Positions 1 through 8,124 of a DNA stretch of 29,571 nt are shown in pieces (within the stretch, counting starts at the first letter, position 1; every line of letters starts with the position of its first letter). The notes beneath the pieces are model-generated. The model did not search any database, had not been told where the DNA came from, and saw only the letters and a program-made list of their open reading frames with translations. A program made the position numbers and the translations under genes. Source of the stretch: Bacteroidota bacterium (GTDB taxonomy: Bacteria; Bacteroidota; Bacteroidia; Bacteroidales; JAAUTT01); contig JAEYWD010000112.1 in assembly GCA_023429135.1 (NCBI GenBank), forward strand, positions 1-29,571, given 5' to 3'.

Positions 1-6
1 TCCGGG

Positions 7-20
7 CCCCCCCCCCCCCC
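7..20. repeat. C14 homopolymer followed by A6
   Basis: Fourteen consecutive C bases are followed at once by six A and four C. It lies at the very edge of the window, so it could be a real slippage-prone intergenic tract or a sequencing or assembly artefact. No gene overlaps it. Confidence 0.6.
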
Positions 21-50
21 AAAAAACCCCTCCTCCTAAAATAACTACCT

Positions 51-96
51 CATTGTCATTTCGAATGCAATGAGAACTTAGCGAAGCGATCTCACC
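51..96. repeat. Dispersed palindromic intergenic repeat fragment
   Basis: The segment reads cattgtcatttcgaatgcaa and then TGAGA(71-75)...TCTCA(90-94) around agcgaagcga. This style (GTCATTTCGA...GAGA...GCGAAGCGATCTC) resembles short dispersed repeats often seen between genes in Bacteroidota. Only one copy is recognisable in this window, so the repeat status rests on recollection of the pattern rather than on an internal second copy. Confidence 0.4.
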
Positions 97-149
97 ATAG
101 GTAAATCTACTCATTACAGTCTTATAAAATTTTAACCGGACAATAGTGA

Positions 150-176
150 TTTTTTTTCACAAAATAAAGTAGGGTA
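150..176 (+). promoter_or_regulatory. Predicted ECF-sigma promoter of the sigma/anti-sigma operon
   Basis: Eight T bases (150-157) are followed by CA and then by CAAAATAAAGTAGGGTA (160-176), 66 bases before the sigma gene. The same 17-mer behind the same T8 tract occurs at 2175-2199 upstream of the secreted LTPEQ protein. Sharing between exactly these two transcription units suggests recognition by the sigma factor encoded here, i.e. autoregulation. The element boundaries (-35/-10) are inferred. Confidence 0.6.
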
Positions 177-241
177 AATCAGTTTTTATTCGGATAATAA
201 TTGATTAATTTTATAAGAAGATAAAAGTAAGCCAATTAGCC

Positions 242-727
242 TTGACAAAAGAAGAGTTTAAATATCTTTTCGATAAGTATTTCGATTCGGTGCGCAGCTA
301 TCTGTTTTACAGGGGTGCAGGGATTGACGAAGCTTCGGATTTAGCCCAGGATGTTTTTCTGCGATTATGGGAGAAACAAATGGATGTTGACCCGAAGACT
401 GCAATCCGCCTTTTGTACAAAATGGCCGGCGACATGTATATTAGTAAATATCGACGGGTAAAACTGGAGATGAATTATTTAAATTCTTTGAAAAACGATA
501 AGGTTGACATTTCTCCTGAGGATGAGCTAAAGCATAAAGAACTATTTTTAAATTACAAACGAGCTTTGGCCAGCTTAAGTGAAAAACAAAGAACCGTTTT
601 TTTAATGTCGAGGATGGAGGGTTTGAAATACCAGGAAATAGCAGAGCGTTTGAAACTAAGCGTGAAGGCTGTGGAGAAACGGATGAATATTACTTTAACG
701 TATTTAAAAAAAGTATTGCAACCATAA
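242..727 (+). CDS. ECF-family RNA polymerase sigma factor
   Basis: This 161-aa protein matches a sigma-70 factor of the extracytoplasmic-function type. Region 2 is near the N terminus (EEFKYLFDKYF... through DLAQDVFLRLWEK). Region 4 HTH is at the C terminus (ALASLSEKQRTVFLMSRMEG, then YQEIAERLKLSVKAVEKR). Length and layout fit the FecI-like Bacteroidota sigma factors. The start is a TTG giving MTKEEF; this N terminus aligns with the usual start of the family, and no ATG lies nearby. The stop overlaps the anti-sigma start by one base (TAATG), which implies translational coupling. The product should direct core RNA polymerase to the two identical promoter motifs at 150-176 and 2175-2199. The inducing signal is unknown; no TonB receptor (SusC/FecA type) is adjacent. 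Confidence 0.92.
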   Translation: MTKEEFKYLFDKYFDSVRSYLFYRGAGIDEASDLAQDVFLRLWEKQMDVDPKTAIRLLYKMAGDMYISKYRRVKLEMNYLNSLKNDKVDISPEDELKHKELFLNYKRALASLSEKQRTVFLMSRMEGLKYQEIAERLKLSVKAVEKRMNITLTYLKKVLQP

Positions 728-2076
728 TGACAAACGATACCAATCATAATAAAAACCATCCTGAGTTTGATCCTGAAATTGTTGAAATGATTTCAGGAAC
801 AAAAATAGCATGGAGCAAAACCAGGGAAGAAATTTGGCCAGAGATGCTGGCCAAAATCGAAGGAAAGAGCATTGAAAAGAAAAATGTAAAAGTTATTTCT
901 CTTCACGTGTTCCGATACGCTGCCGCTGCTGTAATTGCCATCTTAGCAGGAATCTCATCTGTAATGTACTTTTATACAAAAACAATTGAAACACAACAGG
1001 CGCAGCAAGTCGAGATATTTTTACCCGATAACTCCAGGGTAAAAGTATTTGCTCAATCTACTCTTACATATAAACCTTATTTGTGGAAATTCTACCGGTC
1101 AGTTAACCTAAATGGGGAAGGTTTTTTTGAGGTTCAAAAAGGTAAAAAGTTTGAAGTCGTTTCTGAAAAGGGGAAAACTATTGTTTTAGGTACCATGTTT
1201 AATGTTTATGCCCGCAATCATGAATATAATGTCACCTGCACTTCAGGGAAAGTTAAAGTATTGGAATTTGGATTTGGTAACGAAGCAATAATTACCGGAG
1301 GACAAGAGGCTGTATTAAAAAATGACGGGAATTTTGTAATAATAGATAAAACGAATGCCGTACCCGCAGAGCTTGATAAAACTCAAAACCCAGTCATTGA
1401 AGAAGAACTAAATTCGGTCTTGACAACAGAACCGGAACAGGAACAATCACTCAAAAATGAAGGGACTGATAGAAAGGTTTATAACCAAGCCTCCAAAGAG
1501 AATATCCCGGAAAGTAATCAGGATAAACCTGTTAAACAAAAGACTATAATTAATCAAGATCAGGTTCCGAACAGGGTCCCGGAAGCACCGCAATACATTG
1601 AACAACCAAAAACTCCAGATCAGACTCAAGCGGCAGGCAAAGAACAATTACAGGACAATGAAAAAACACAAGCCCAGAGTACGGGCAATTCGCAGGGGAA
1701 GGACAAGTTCCGCAATTCACTTACCCCGGAACAACTTAGTATTCTGGAGAATCAGCAAATGAGCAAGGAAGAAAGGCGAAAGGCATTCCTGCAGTCTCTT
1801 TCGCCCGAACAAAAACAATTACTAAAGGAACAAACCGAAGAAAGAGCCCGGCAAGCTGAAGCCAATAAAGAAGAGACCCCGGGACCAAACATGAAGGATC
1901 AAATGAAATCGCAAGTGCGTGAACAAATGCAGGAAGGTACGGGTAATAAAAATATGGAGCAGCAAAGGCAACAAAACCGGGGCGACAAAGAAAAACCTAA
2001 ACCTGGAGTAAATAATCCCAGTCCAGGTAACGGTTCCGGAGGAGACAATAAAAAACCGGCAGGGAAAGGTAACTAA
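727..2076 (+). CDS. FecR-like anti-sigma factor with long LTPEQ-bearing periplasmic tail
   Basis: This 449-aa single-pass membrane protein has a cytosolic N-terminal segment (residues 1-60) and one transmembrane helix (about 62-83, VFRYAAAAVIAILAGISSVM). A FecR beta domain follows (about 92-210: VEIFLPDNSRVKVFAQSTLT, GEGFFEVQKGKKFEV, LGTMFNVYA). Beyond it is a low-complexity Q/E/K/P/N-rich tail of about 230 residues. Within the tail, residues 327-377 carry FRNSLTPEQLSILENQ...MSKEERRKAF...SLSPEQKQLLKEQT. About 33 of 51 positions are identical to a segment of the next gene's product. FecR proteins hold their partner sigma factor inactive until a periplasmic signal arrives. The unusual tail suggests that the signal, or a periplasmic partner, involves the LTPEQ module. 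The start overlaps the sigma stop by one base. Confidence 0.85.
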   Translation: MTNDTNHNKNHPEFDPEIVEMISGTKIAWSKTREEIWPEMLAKIEGKSIEKKNVKVISLHVFRYAAAAVIAILAGISSVMYFYTKTIETQQAQQVEIFLPDNSRVKVFAQSTLTYKPYLWKFYRSVNLNGEGFFEVQKGKKFEVVSEKGKTIVLGTMFNVYARNHEYNVTCTSGKVKVLEFGFGNEAIITGGQEAVLKNDGNFVIIDKTNAVPAELDKTQNPVIEEELNSVLTTEPEQEQSLKNEGTDRKVYNQASKENIPESNQDKPVKQKTIINQDQVPNRVPEAPQYIEQPKTPDQTQAAGKEQLQDNEKTQAQSTGNSQGKDKFRNSLTPEQLSILENQQMSKEERRKAFLQSLSPEQKQLLKEQTEERARQAEANKEETPGPNMKDQMKSQVREQMQEGTGNKNMEQQRQQNRGDKEKPKPGVNNPSPGNGSGGDNKKPAGKGN

Positions 2077-2080
2077 GCAC

Positions 2081-2112
2081 AAAATCGCATAAGTTCGTTC
2101 TTATGCGATTTT
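2081..2112 (+). terminator. Intrinsic terminator of the sigma/anti-sigma operon
   Basis: A perfect 13-bp stem, AAAATCGCATAAG / CTTATGCGATTTT, with a 6-base loop (2094-2099) starts four bases after the anti-sigma stop. It is followed by gcgtttt. The A-tract/T-tract flanks mean it could work in both directions. Confidence 0.85.
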
Positions 2113-2174
2113 GCGTTTTAACTTTATTACATCAGCTAACCTTAAGTAAATTGAAGCTTTCAAAAAAAATATCA

Positions 2175-2199
2175 TTTTTTTTCAAAATAAAGTAGGGTA
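2175..2199 (+). promoter_or_regulatory. Second copy of the predicted ECF-sigma promoter
   Basis: Eight T bases (2175-2182) are directly followed by CAAAATAAAGTAGGGTA (2183-2199), 75 bases before the ATG at 2274. The 17-mer is identical to 160-176. The only difference between the sites is a two-base insertion (CA) between the T tract and the 17-mer at the first site. Confidence 0.6.
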
Positions 2200-2273
2200 G
2201 AAAAAACTTCGTGCGGTTTAATGATAAAGAGCGACAAAAGAAGTCAATATTGTTAAACTAAATTTTTAAAACC

Positions 2274-3155
2274 ATGAGAACAGTAACAATCACAATCAGT
2301 TTGGTACTAGGTTTATTCTTAATAACAGGAATAACCTCTGCACAAGAAGCAAAAACAGTTTCAAAAAATCAGAACAAGAAACAAACCGAGACACAAGTTG
2401 CCACGAAAGAGCAATCTCAGTCACAGATTAAAAATGCCGCCGAAGAAAAAGTAGCAACAAAGGAACAAAATCAGGAAAAGGTTCAGACAGCATCAAAAAC
2501 TCAGGCAAAATCGGGTGAATTGAACCAGACCGCTGTAAAAGAACAAAACAAGGAACAGGTAAAAACGTCAAATAAAGCACAATTAGCTAATAAAGAACAG
2601 GCTGCTGTTAAAGAGCAGAATAAAGAACAGGCAAAAGTATCGGTTAAGGAAAAGAATGCCAATAAAAGTGAAAATGTAGCGGAAAATCAGGAAAAAGCTA
2701 TGATCCAGAATATGGTAAACCAGCAAAACAGGGAGAAATTTAAAGCTTCTCTCACCCCTGAGCAGGTTAATATCCTTGAAAACCAAAACATGTCCCGGGA
2801 AGAAAAGAAAAAGGCCTTTAATGAATCTCTTTCGACAGAACAACGCCAGATGTTAAAGGAGCAAACACAGGAGCAGGCTAAAAATAGCACTGGCAATAAA
2901 GAACAGATGAAAGAACAACAGAAAGAACAAGTGCGCGAACAAGCTCGGGTAAACGCTGGCAAGCAAACACAGGAAGGACAAATGCAGCAGGTACGTGAGA
3001 ACTATCAAAGCGGCAAATCGATTAATGCAAATGGAAGCGGTTCGGGAGCAGGATCGGGTTCTGGTTCAGGAGCAGGTGCTGGTACATCCGGTGGTTCGGT
3101 ACCATCTGGTGGAGCAGGAACAGGTGCTGGAGCCGGAAATCAACCTGGGAAATAA
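2274..3155 (+). CDS. Secreted Gln/Glu/Lys-rich protein with LTPEQ module and Gly/Ser/Ala tail
   Basis: This 293-aa protein has a clear signal peptide (MRTVTITISLVLGLFLITG...TSAQ). A charged low-complexity region follows (about 26-140) with imperfect repeats of the type AVKEQNKEQ and ATKEQ. Next comes the module FKASLTPEQVNILENQ...MSREEKKKAF...SLSTEQRQMLKEQT (about 155-205), then more Q/E repeats. The tail (about 245-293) is made of GSGSGAG units. The module matches the anti-sigma tail encoded just upstream. The LTxxQ spacing recalls the Spy/CpxP envelope-stress chaperones, but the similarity is short and the fold is unproven. The gene has its own predicted ECF promoter and is probably a target of the sigma factor. 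Possible roles are a periplasmic chaperone-like protein or a ligand that signals to the anti-sigma factor. No enzyme motif is visible. Confidence 0.75.
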   Translation: MRTVTITISLVLGLFLITGITSAQEAKTVSKNQNKKQTETQVATKEQSQSQIKNAAEEKVATKEQNQEKVQTASKTQAKSGELNQTAVKEQNKEQVKTSNKAQLANKEQAAVKEQNKEQAKVSVKEKNANKSENVAENQEKAMIQNMVNQQNREKFKASLTPEQVNILENQNMSREEKKKAFNESLSTEQRQMLKEQTQEQAKNSTGNKEQMKEQQKEQVREQARVNAGKQTQEGQMQQVRENYQSGKSINANGSGSGAGSGSGSGAGAGTSGGSVPSGGAGTGAGAGNQPGK

Positions 3156-3177
3156 ATAGCGAAAATGTTGAATTAAA

Positions 3178-3210
3178 AATCCGGGTATACCTTCAGGTCA
3201 TACCCGGATT
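3178..3210 (+). terminator. Hairpin terminator after the LTPEQ protein gene
   Basis: A perfect 11-bp stem, AATCCGGGTAT / ATACCCGGATT, has an 11-base loop (3189-3199) and lies 22 bases after the stop. The T run is delayed (aatttttaac near 3227-3236), so termination may be partial and transcription may run on into the next gene. Confidence 0.6.
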
Positions 3211-3242
3211 CTCTATGACAAAATCTAATTTTTAACTTGTAC

Positions 3243-3250
3243 AAGGAGGT
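3243..3250 (+). promoter_or_regulatory. Strong Shine-Dalgarno that fixes the start at 3255
   Basis: AAGGAGGT is placed five to six bases before ATG 3255. Good Shine-Dalgarno sequences are uncommon in Bacteroidota. This one rules out the upstream in-frame TTG at 3237, which it overlaps. Confidence 0.7.
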
Positions 3251-3254
3251 AAAT

Positions 3255-4118
3255 ATGAAAAAGATAATGTTTCTTGTGCTGTTAGTTTCAGGAATCCAGG
3301 CAACAGCACAAACCGACAAAATAGATTCATTATTAAACGACCTGGTTTATAACGACAGCGACCCTTTGATAATGCCCGAGAAGCCTGTGAAATTCGACTT
3401 CTTATATGCCGGGGCCAACTACAGCAGTAACAGTTTTTATGCAGGCAGGGAAATTGGCACCGACATGTTTAATATTACCGGGAATATGTTTTATTATAGT
3501 TCCACCGGATTATTTTTAGGGGCGTCTGGAGGCTGGTACGACCAACTTACCCCCGCTTACAGCAGTACAACCATATCTGCCGGCTATAGCAGGGCTATTG
3601 ATAAAAAGAAATTATTCACATTCCGTACATCGTACAGTCGTTTTATATATTATAAACCCGATTCATCAAGTTATTACCCATATCAGAATAATTTTAATCT
3701 TGGCGTATCATTCCGTAAAAGCTGGATTGGGGCAAGGATAGGTGGTAATTTATTATTTGGCGATGAAAGCAAAATTAATGTTTCATCAGCTCTATATACA
3801 CGATTTACTCTTTTCAAATTAGGTAAATACAACAAAATTTACATTGCTCCTGAGGTATCGGCCTTTTTTTCAACCGAAACAATTAATACTACATTAACAA
3901 ATAGTCAAAACGCTGAACCGACAATCAATCTAGAAGATAGATTTGGGCTGTTAAATACACAAATATATGTTCCACTGGGTTTGTCAATTGGAAGTTTTGA
4001 TATGGAAGTGAGTTGTTCCTTTAACTTGCCCTCGACACAGGATGTTAATTTTGAGTATCCTACAAAAATGTTCTATTCATTTTCAGTTGGATACATGCTC
4101 CCTATAGCAAAAAAGTAA
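3255..4118 (+). CDS. Predicted outer-membrane beta-barrel protein
   Basis: This 287-aa protein begins with a signal peptide (MKKIMFLVLLVSGIQATAQ). The rest is rich in alternating aromatic/polar strands, e.g. FDFLYAGANYSSNSFYAG, FLGASGGWYD, FNLGVSFRKSWIGARIGG and KIYIAPEVSAFFST. It ends with SVGYMLPIAKK. The pattern fits an 8- to 12-stranded outer-membrane barrel. I cannot assign a named family. It lies 99 bases downstream of the LTPEQ gene and may be read through the weak terminator at 3178-3210, so it could belong to the same envelope regulon. The start is ATG 3255 because of the preceding Shine-Dalgarno. Confidence 0.7.
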   Translation: MKKIMFLVLLVSGIQATAQTDKIDSLLNDLVYNDSDPLIMPEKPVKFDFLYAGANYSSNSFYAGREIGTDMFNITGNMFYYSSTGLFLGASGGWYDQLTPAYSSTTISAGYSRAIDKKKLFTFRTSYSRFIYYKPDSSSYYPYQNNFNLGVSFRKSWIGARIGGNLLFGDESKINVSSALYTRFTLFKLGKYNKIYIAPEVSAFFSTETINTTLTNSQNAEPTINLEDRFGLLNTQIYVPLGLSIGSFDMEVSCSFNLPSTQDVNFEYPTKMFYSFSVGYMLPIAKK

Positions 4119-4236
4119 AATAAACAGAGATGGATTCTACGTGCAAAAGCACTGTGAAATATTTGTCTCTTTTCAGTAATTTCAATATCATCATTGGGGT
4201 TTGGCGCCAGTCGGGTAGGGGCAATCATTAGTTTTT

Positions 4237-4788
4237 TCATCCCTTTTCCGGTTCATAATACAGAATTACCGCCCCACCTCTAAAAGTTTTAGTTTTAACA
4301 AGTTTAAAAACAGTCCTGTCGTTTAGGTTTTCAAATAAAGGCAGACCATTTCCTGCCACAACGGGATATATGCAAAGCTGGAATTCATCAATCATGTTGA
4401 GGTTCATGAGTTGAATAATTAAACTACGGCTGCCGACAAAAATATCTTTGCCTGATTGCTGCCTGAGTTCCAAAACAGTTTCTTTTAAATCACCATTTGC
4501 TAAGGTTGCACTAGGCCAATCAATATGGTTCAGGGTATTTGAAAAAACAATCTTGGGAATTTTGTCAATCGCCCTGGCAAAGTCGTTCATCGATTTTTCT
4601 TCCGAAGGATTTTCCAAAAAAGTCCGCCAGAATTCCATGAGCTGATAGGTAGTTCGGCCATATAAAATGGCATCTCCCTGGCCCAATAATTCTGTATAAT
4701 GTTGATGTATTTCTTCATCGGGTAACCCGGCGGTATGGTCGCAAATCCCGTCCAATGTCATGTTGAATGCTGCAATTATCTTTCTCAT
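4237..4788 (-). CDS. Dihydrofolate reductase-family (RibD C-terminal domain) protein
   Basis: This 183-aa protein opens with MRKIIAAFNMTLDG, the usual start of the YwjB/RibD_C group of NADPH-dependent reductases. Typical motifs follow: GRTTYQLMEFW, KIVFSNTLNHIDW, DIFVGSRSLIIQL, DEFQLCIYPVVAGNGLPLFE and a closing VILYYEP strand. The fold is that of dihydrofolate reductase, but many genomic members are not folate enzymes and their substrate is unknown. It is a lone minus-strand gene facing the outer-membrane protein gene. The last 15 residues complete the final beta strand, so the gene appears intact. Confidence 0.85.
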   Translation of the reverse strand: MRKIIAAFNMTLDGICDHTAGLPDEEIHQHYTELLGQGDAILYGRTTYQLMEFWRTFLENPSEEKSMNDFARAIDKIPKIVFSNTLNHIDWPSATLANGDLKETVLELRQQSGKDIFVGSRSLIIQLMNLNMIDEFQLCIYPVVAGNGLPLFENLNDRTVFKLVKTKTFRGGAVILYYEPEKG

Positions 4789-4931
4789 TGTTTATTGTCT
4801 TCAAACCATTTTATAGTAAGGACATATTCCGTTTAAACCCACCTGGAATAAAAAAGTTTAAAAATCTGATTTCCCGGATCAGGATAATGAAAAATTCATT
4901 AAAACTGACAGATGGATTTTTCACGTTTCAA

Positions 4932-4961
4932 ATTGAAACTATGCTTTAAGGGGTATATTTG
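4932..4961 (+). promoter_or_regulatory. Predicted housekeeping promoter of the DEAD-box helicase
   Basis: TATATTTG (4954-4961) fits the Bacteroidota -7 consensus TAnnTTTG. ATTG at 4932-4935 lies 18 bases upstream, near the expected -33 TTTG. The start codon at 4983 is 22 bases downstream. Confidence 0.6.
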
Positions 4962-4982
4962 CATTTATTTTAAAATAAATTT

Positions 4983-6128
4983 ATGACATTCGAGTCGCTC
5001 GGAATTTCCCAAGCTTTGATTAAAGCTGTTACCCGGCAAAATTATACGGAGCCTTATCCAATGCAAAAAGAAGCTATCCCTGCAATTTTGCAAGGAAAGG
5101 ATATTCTGGGGATTGCCCAGACAGGATCGGGAAAGACTGCGAGCTATGTGCTGCCTATACTTCAGAAGCTCAGTTTACAGGGATCAACATCGAAAAACAG
5201 GCATGTTAAATCATTAGTGTTAGCACCTACCCGGGAACTTGCCATCCAGATTAACGAAACTTTTAATGTTTTTGGCGGGTTTCTGCCTGCTAAAATTCGG
5301 TGCTTGGCGGTTTACGGGGGCGTATCCATCAATCCTCAGATGATCGGTCTTCAAGGTGTTGAAATTCTTGTTGCAACTCCCGGACGACTTCTGGAACTGA
5401 TTTCGGCAAGAGCCGTGTCACTGGCTGCTGTTCAGATTTTGGTGATTGATGAAGCCGACAAAATGCTCAACCTGGGATTTCAGGAAGAAATGACCAGGAT
5501 TATGGAGTTATTGCCCATGAAACGACAAACGCTTTTATATTCAGCCACACTTAGCTCCGATTTAAATAATTTAAACCGGAATTTACTTCGGACCCCTGTA
5601 GTTATAGAAGTTAAAGAGGAGAGCAGTAACCTTGATCTTATTGAACAAACAGCCTACCGGATCACAGAAGAGAAAAAGGGCCCGTTGCTGCGATATCTGA
5701 TAAAAAAGAATAACATGCAACAGGTATTGGTATTTACTTCGTCGGTGTTTCGGGCCGACAGCGTAGCCGATAAACTGAACCTAAATGGCATTGAAGCCCG
5801 TGCAATCCACAGCAAGAAAAGCCAGGGAACCAGGGAAGTTGCCCTGGAACTGTTTAAAGAAGGACGCGTACGGGTGTTGGTAGCCACCGACCTCATTTCG
5901 CGTGGTATTGATATCAAGTCTTTGCCTTTTGTGATCAACTATGAGTTACCACGTTCGCCGAAGGATTATATTCACCGGATAGGACGAACCGGCCGGGCTG
6001 AATCTTTCGGTGAAGCTATATCCTTTATCACTCCTGAAGACGAACATCATTTTAAAGTAATCCAGAAGAAGTTGGGTAAAATGGCTAACATGGTAGATGG
6101 AAACGTGATTAACCTACAGGGGTTTTAG
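4983..6128 (+). CDS. DEAD-box ATP-dependent RNA helicase (RhlE-like)
   Basis: This 381-aa cytosolic helicase has all core motifs. They are the Q motif region (YTEPYPMQKEAIPAIL), I (AQTGSGKT), Ia (PTRELAIQI), Ib (TPGR), II (DEAD in VIDEADKML), III (SAT), IV (VLVFTSS), V (VATDLISRGIDI) and VI (HRIGRTGRA). It unwinds short RNA duplexes using ATP and probably assists ribosome assembly or mRNA turnover, especially in the cold. It ends soon after the second RecA domain and lacks the long basic tail common in RhlE homologs, so it is a minimal core enzyme. It has its own predicted promoter and no operon partner. Confidence 0.95.
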   Translation: MTFESLGISQALIKAVTRQNYTEPYPMQKEAIPAILQGKDILGIAQTGSGKTASYVLPILQKLSLQGSTSKNRHVKSLVLAPTRELAIQINETFNVFGGFLPAKIRCLAVYGGVSINPQMIGLQGVEILVATPGRLLELISARAVSLAAVQILVIDEADKMLNLGFQEEMTRIMELLPMKRQTLLYSATLSSDLNNLNRNLLRTPVVIEVKEESSNLDLIEQTAYRITEEKKGPLLRYLIKKNNMQQVLVFTSSVFRADSVADKLNLNGIEARAIHSKKSQGTREVALELFKEGRVRVLVATDLISRGIDIKSLPFVINYELPRSPKDYIHRIGRTGRAESFGEAISFITPEDEHHFKVIQKKLGKMANMVDGNVINLQGF

Positions 6129-6253
6129 CCTGAATAATTCCTGAAATTTTAAAATACTCAAAGGCTGGCATGCGTTACCGTACCCCCTGTTGTAGGCTTC
6201 CTTTTTTAGGCCAACTTAGAACAGGCAACCGGCAAGGCTGGCTCAACATGTAA

Positions 6254-7645
6254 TTAATCCAATGCTTTTAAAATGTATTTTGGGATCATTTCGTTAGGTG
6301 GCGTATCTTTCCCATAAAGTTGATAGGAATTGTAATTTCCCCCTGTAAATACCGTAATCATGTTAAGTTGGGGCCAGATATTTATTTTTTGCCCGCCATT
6401 ACCCGATGCCATATAAGAATCGTATCTTTTTCCGTCGACAATAAAGTATTTGTTATACCATAAATAACCATAATCTCCATTCCCTGTTTGGAATGTCTTT
6501 GTTACCCAATCCTTCGCAAGGATGGTTTTCTTTTGCCATTTACCTTCATCATTATACATCCTGGCAAGCTTGACCAAATCTCTTGGGGTGATATACATTT
6601 GACTGAATGTGGTCAAACTTGACCGGTTGGGTTCAAACCTCCAGGAATAATTTGTGATGCCTAATGGACCAAACAGATTTTTCCTGGCAAACTCTTCAAG
6701 TGATATACCTGAAGCTAACTCAACCAGGCTGCCCAATGTTAATGCGCATCCTGTACAATAGGACGAAACTTTTCCGGGTGTCCCAACCATTGGAAGGTCG
6801 AGCGTATGTTTTACCCAATCTTCACTTTCCATCATTCTAAGCTCACTCCCTATGCTCTCAGGGTTGTCATTTTCGCAATCCATCCCCGAACGGTATCTTA
6901 AAAAATCTTCGATCGTTATTTGCCTTTTTAGCGATGTCATATTTCGGATGGAATCGTATTTCGATCTAAAATAGGGTAGTAACTTTTCTTTTTCACTGCC
7001 AATGTATCCCTGTTCAACGGCGATCCCCACCAGGGCACCAATAAATGACTTTGTTGCTGACCGCAGTTGATGTATGCTATCCTTATGATGGCCATAAAAA
7101 TATTCTTCCAAAACCAAACTATCATCTTTATAAATCAGGATACTGTGAACATCAGGGTAATGGCCTTTTATTGTTTCCCTGACCATATCTTTGATAAGTC
7201 CGGGATTTTTGAAAACGCTATGGATGTTCCCTGTTTCTAATCCATCATCTATCTTCAAAGGCATTTTATATATATACTTTTCGGGATGAGCATACAATTC
7301 TTTTCGGGGGTAAAATTCAGGATGTGGAATGTTGGTGCTCAACAAATGAAATGTTTGCCCTTCGGTTTGGTAACTTATTACTTTATTGTTGGCATTGCGT
7401 TGAAAGGTCACCGCGATATTTTGAATGTTCGTAAAGCTATCGCCCGCAATATAGTTCAATGGATACTTGGCATTGTCGATAATGGCGTAAAGAGTTGTAT
7501 CTAATTCGGAAGCCAGGAGGTTAAGCGTCGATCCATTGATGTACTCGTACATCCCTTCGTACTCAAAAAGTTTTTTTAACTGATTGTTTGGTCGTTCGAA
7601 AGAGCAAGCCGTAAGAACGAGGCTGAACAATAAAATACTTTTCAT
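6254..7645 (-). CDS. Lipoprotein serine hydrolase of the beta-lactamase/NylB-like family
   Basis: This 463-aa protein starts at ATG 7645, which gives a lipoprotein signal peptide (MKSILLFSLVLTAC, lipid-anchored Cys 14). An upstream in-frame ATG at 7684 would bury the signal and is less likely. The catalytic SxxK motif is SATK (about residues 196-199 in LRSATKSFIGALVG). The second motif is YCT (about 296) within SSYCTGCALTLGSLVELASG, where class C enzymes have YxN; a hydroxyl residue at that place is like 6-aminohexanoate-dimer hydrolases. The GNGGQ near the C terminus is at the place of the third motif. An N-terminal domain of about 120 residues precedes the catalytic part. It probably hydrolyses a peptide, amide or ester in the periplasm, but the substrate cannot be read from the sequence. 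Confidence 0.88.
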   Translation of the reverse strand: MKSILLFSLVLTACSFERPNNQLKKLFEYEGMYEYINGSTLNLLASELDTTLYAIIDNAKYPLNYIAGDSFTNIQNIAVTFQRNANNKVISYQTEGQTFHLLSTNIPHPEFYPRKELYAHPEKYIYKMPLKIDDGLETGNIHSVFKNPGLIKDMVRETIKGHYPDVHSILIYKDDSLVLEEYFYGHHKDSIHQLRSATKSFIGALVGIAVEQGYIGSEKEKLLPYFRSKYDSIRNMTSLKRQITIEDFLRYRSGMDCENDNPESIGSELRMMESEDWVKHTLDLPMVGTPGKVSSYCTGCALTLGSLVELASGISLEEFARKNLFGPLGITNYSWRFEPNRSSLTTFSQMYITPRDLVKLARMYNDEGKWQKKTILAKDWVTKTFQTGNGDYGYLWYNKYFIVDGKRYDSYMASGNGGQKINIWPQLNMITVFTGGNYNSYQLYGKDTPPNEMIPKYILKALD

Positions 7646-7732
7646 TTTTTTAATTTTTATAAGGTCGGGCGACGCTTTTGCCAATATTCAATAAACAGGG
7701 CAGTTTGTTCTATTGTTCTTGAGAATTTGTAA

Positions 7733-7936
7733 ATGAGTATTATAGAGTTAATCAAAAATTCTTTCTTACAGTTTGGGGGCCTAAACATACCTGGAGAAGA
7801 ATGGTTAACCGGTAAAGCTTAGGAACGTTTTCGTGAACTAAGGCGAAAGTTCGGATTTGTTATTCATTTAATCGAACTTGATTCAAATAGCCACCAATTT
7901 TGTAAAAATGCAATAACACGTAAGGGTTCATTGTGA
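7733..7936 (+). pseudogene. Small winged-helix-like gene interrupted by an amber codon
   Basis: ATG 7733 opens a frame reading MSIIELIKNSFLQFGGLN and then EEWLTGKA before TAG at 7820-7822. The same frame continues with ERFRELRRKFGFVIHLIELD to TGA at 7934-7936. Without the amber codon it would be a 67-aa protein. The RFRELRR-x-x-G segment resembles the recognition part of small helix-turn-helix proteins (HTH_39-like) found in phage and mobile elements of Bacteroidota. The family assignment is inferred from this short motif only. It is one of few protein-like stretches in the gap between the serine hydrolase and blaI genes and probably is a decayed accessory gene. Confidence 0.45.
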
Positions 7937-8059
7937 AAGAAAATTCTATCGCTCACATCCTAATATTTTAATCAAGGGATAAGGAATAAATTAATTCAGT
8001 ATCAAATGGACTTGCTTGGAGCCTTCACAGAGTATTAAAATTTTCCAGGTTTGAATTCT

Positions 8060-8120
8060 AAACTATTTTGCATATAATTATAAAAATAGTTTCATTACTA
8101 TAAAAATAGTTATATATTTG
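8060..8120 (+). promoter_or_regulatory. Promoter and repeated operator of the BlaI/M56 operon
   Basis: TATATTTG (8113-8120) matches the TAnnTTTG box. TTTC (8090-8093), exactly 19 bases upstream, stands for the -33 TTTG. AAACTATTTT (8060-8069) and AAAATAGTTT (8083-8092) form a perfect 10-bp inverted repeat, and AAAATAGTT recurs at 8103-8111. The repeats overlap both promoter boxes, as expected for BlaI self-repression. ATG 8125 is only four bases after the -7 box, so the mRNA is likely to be leaderless or nearly so. Confidence 0.6.
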
Positions 8121-8124
8121 TTCT

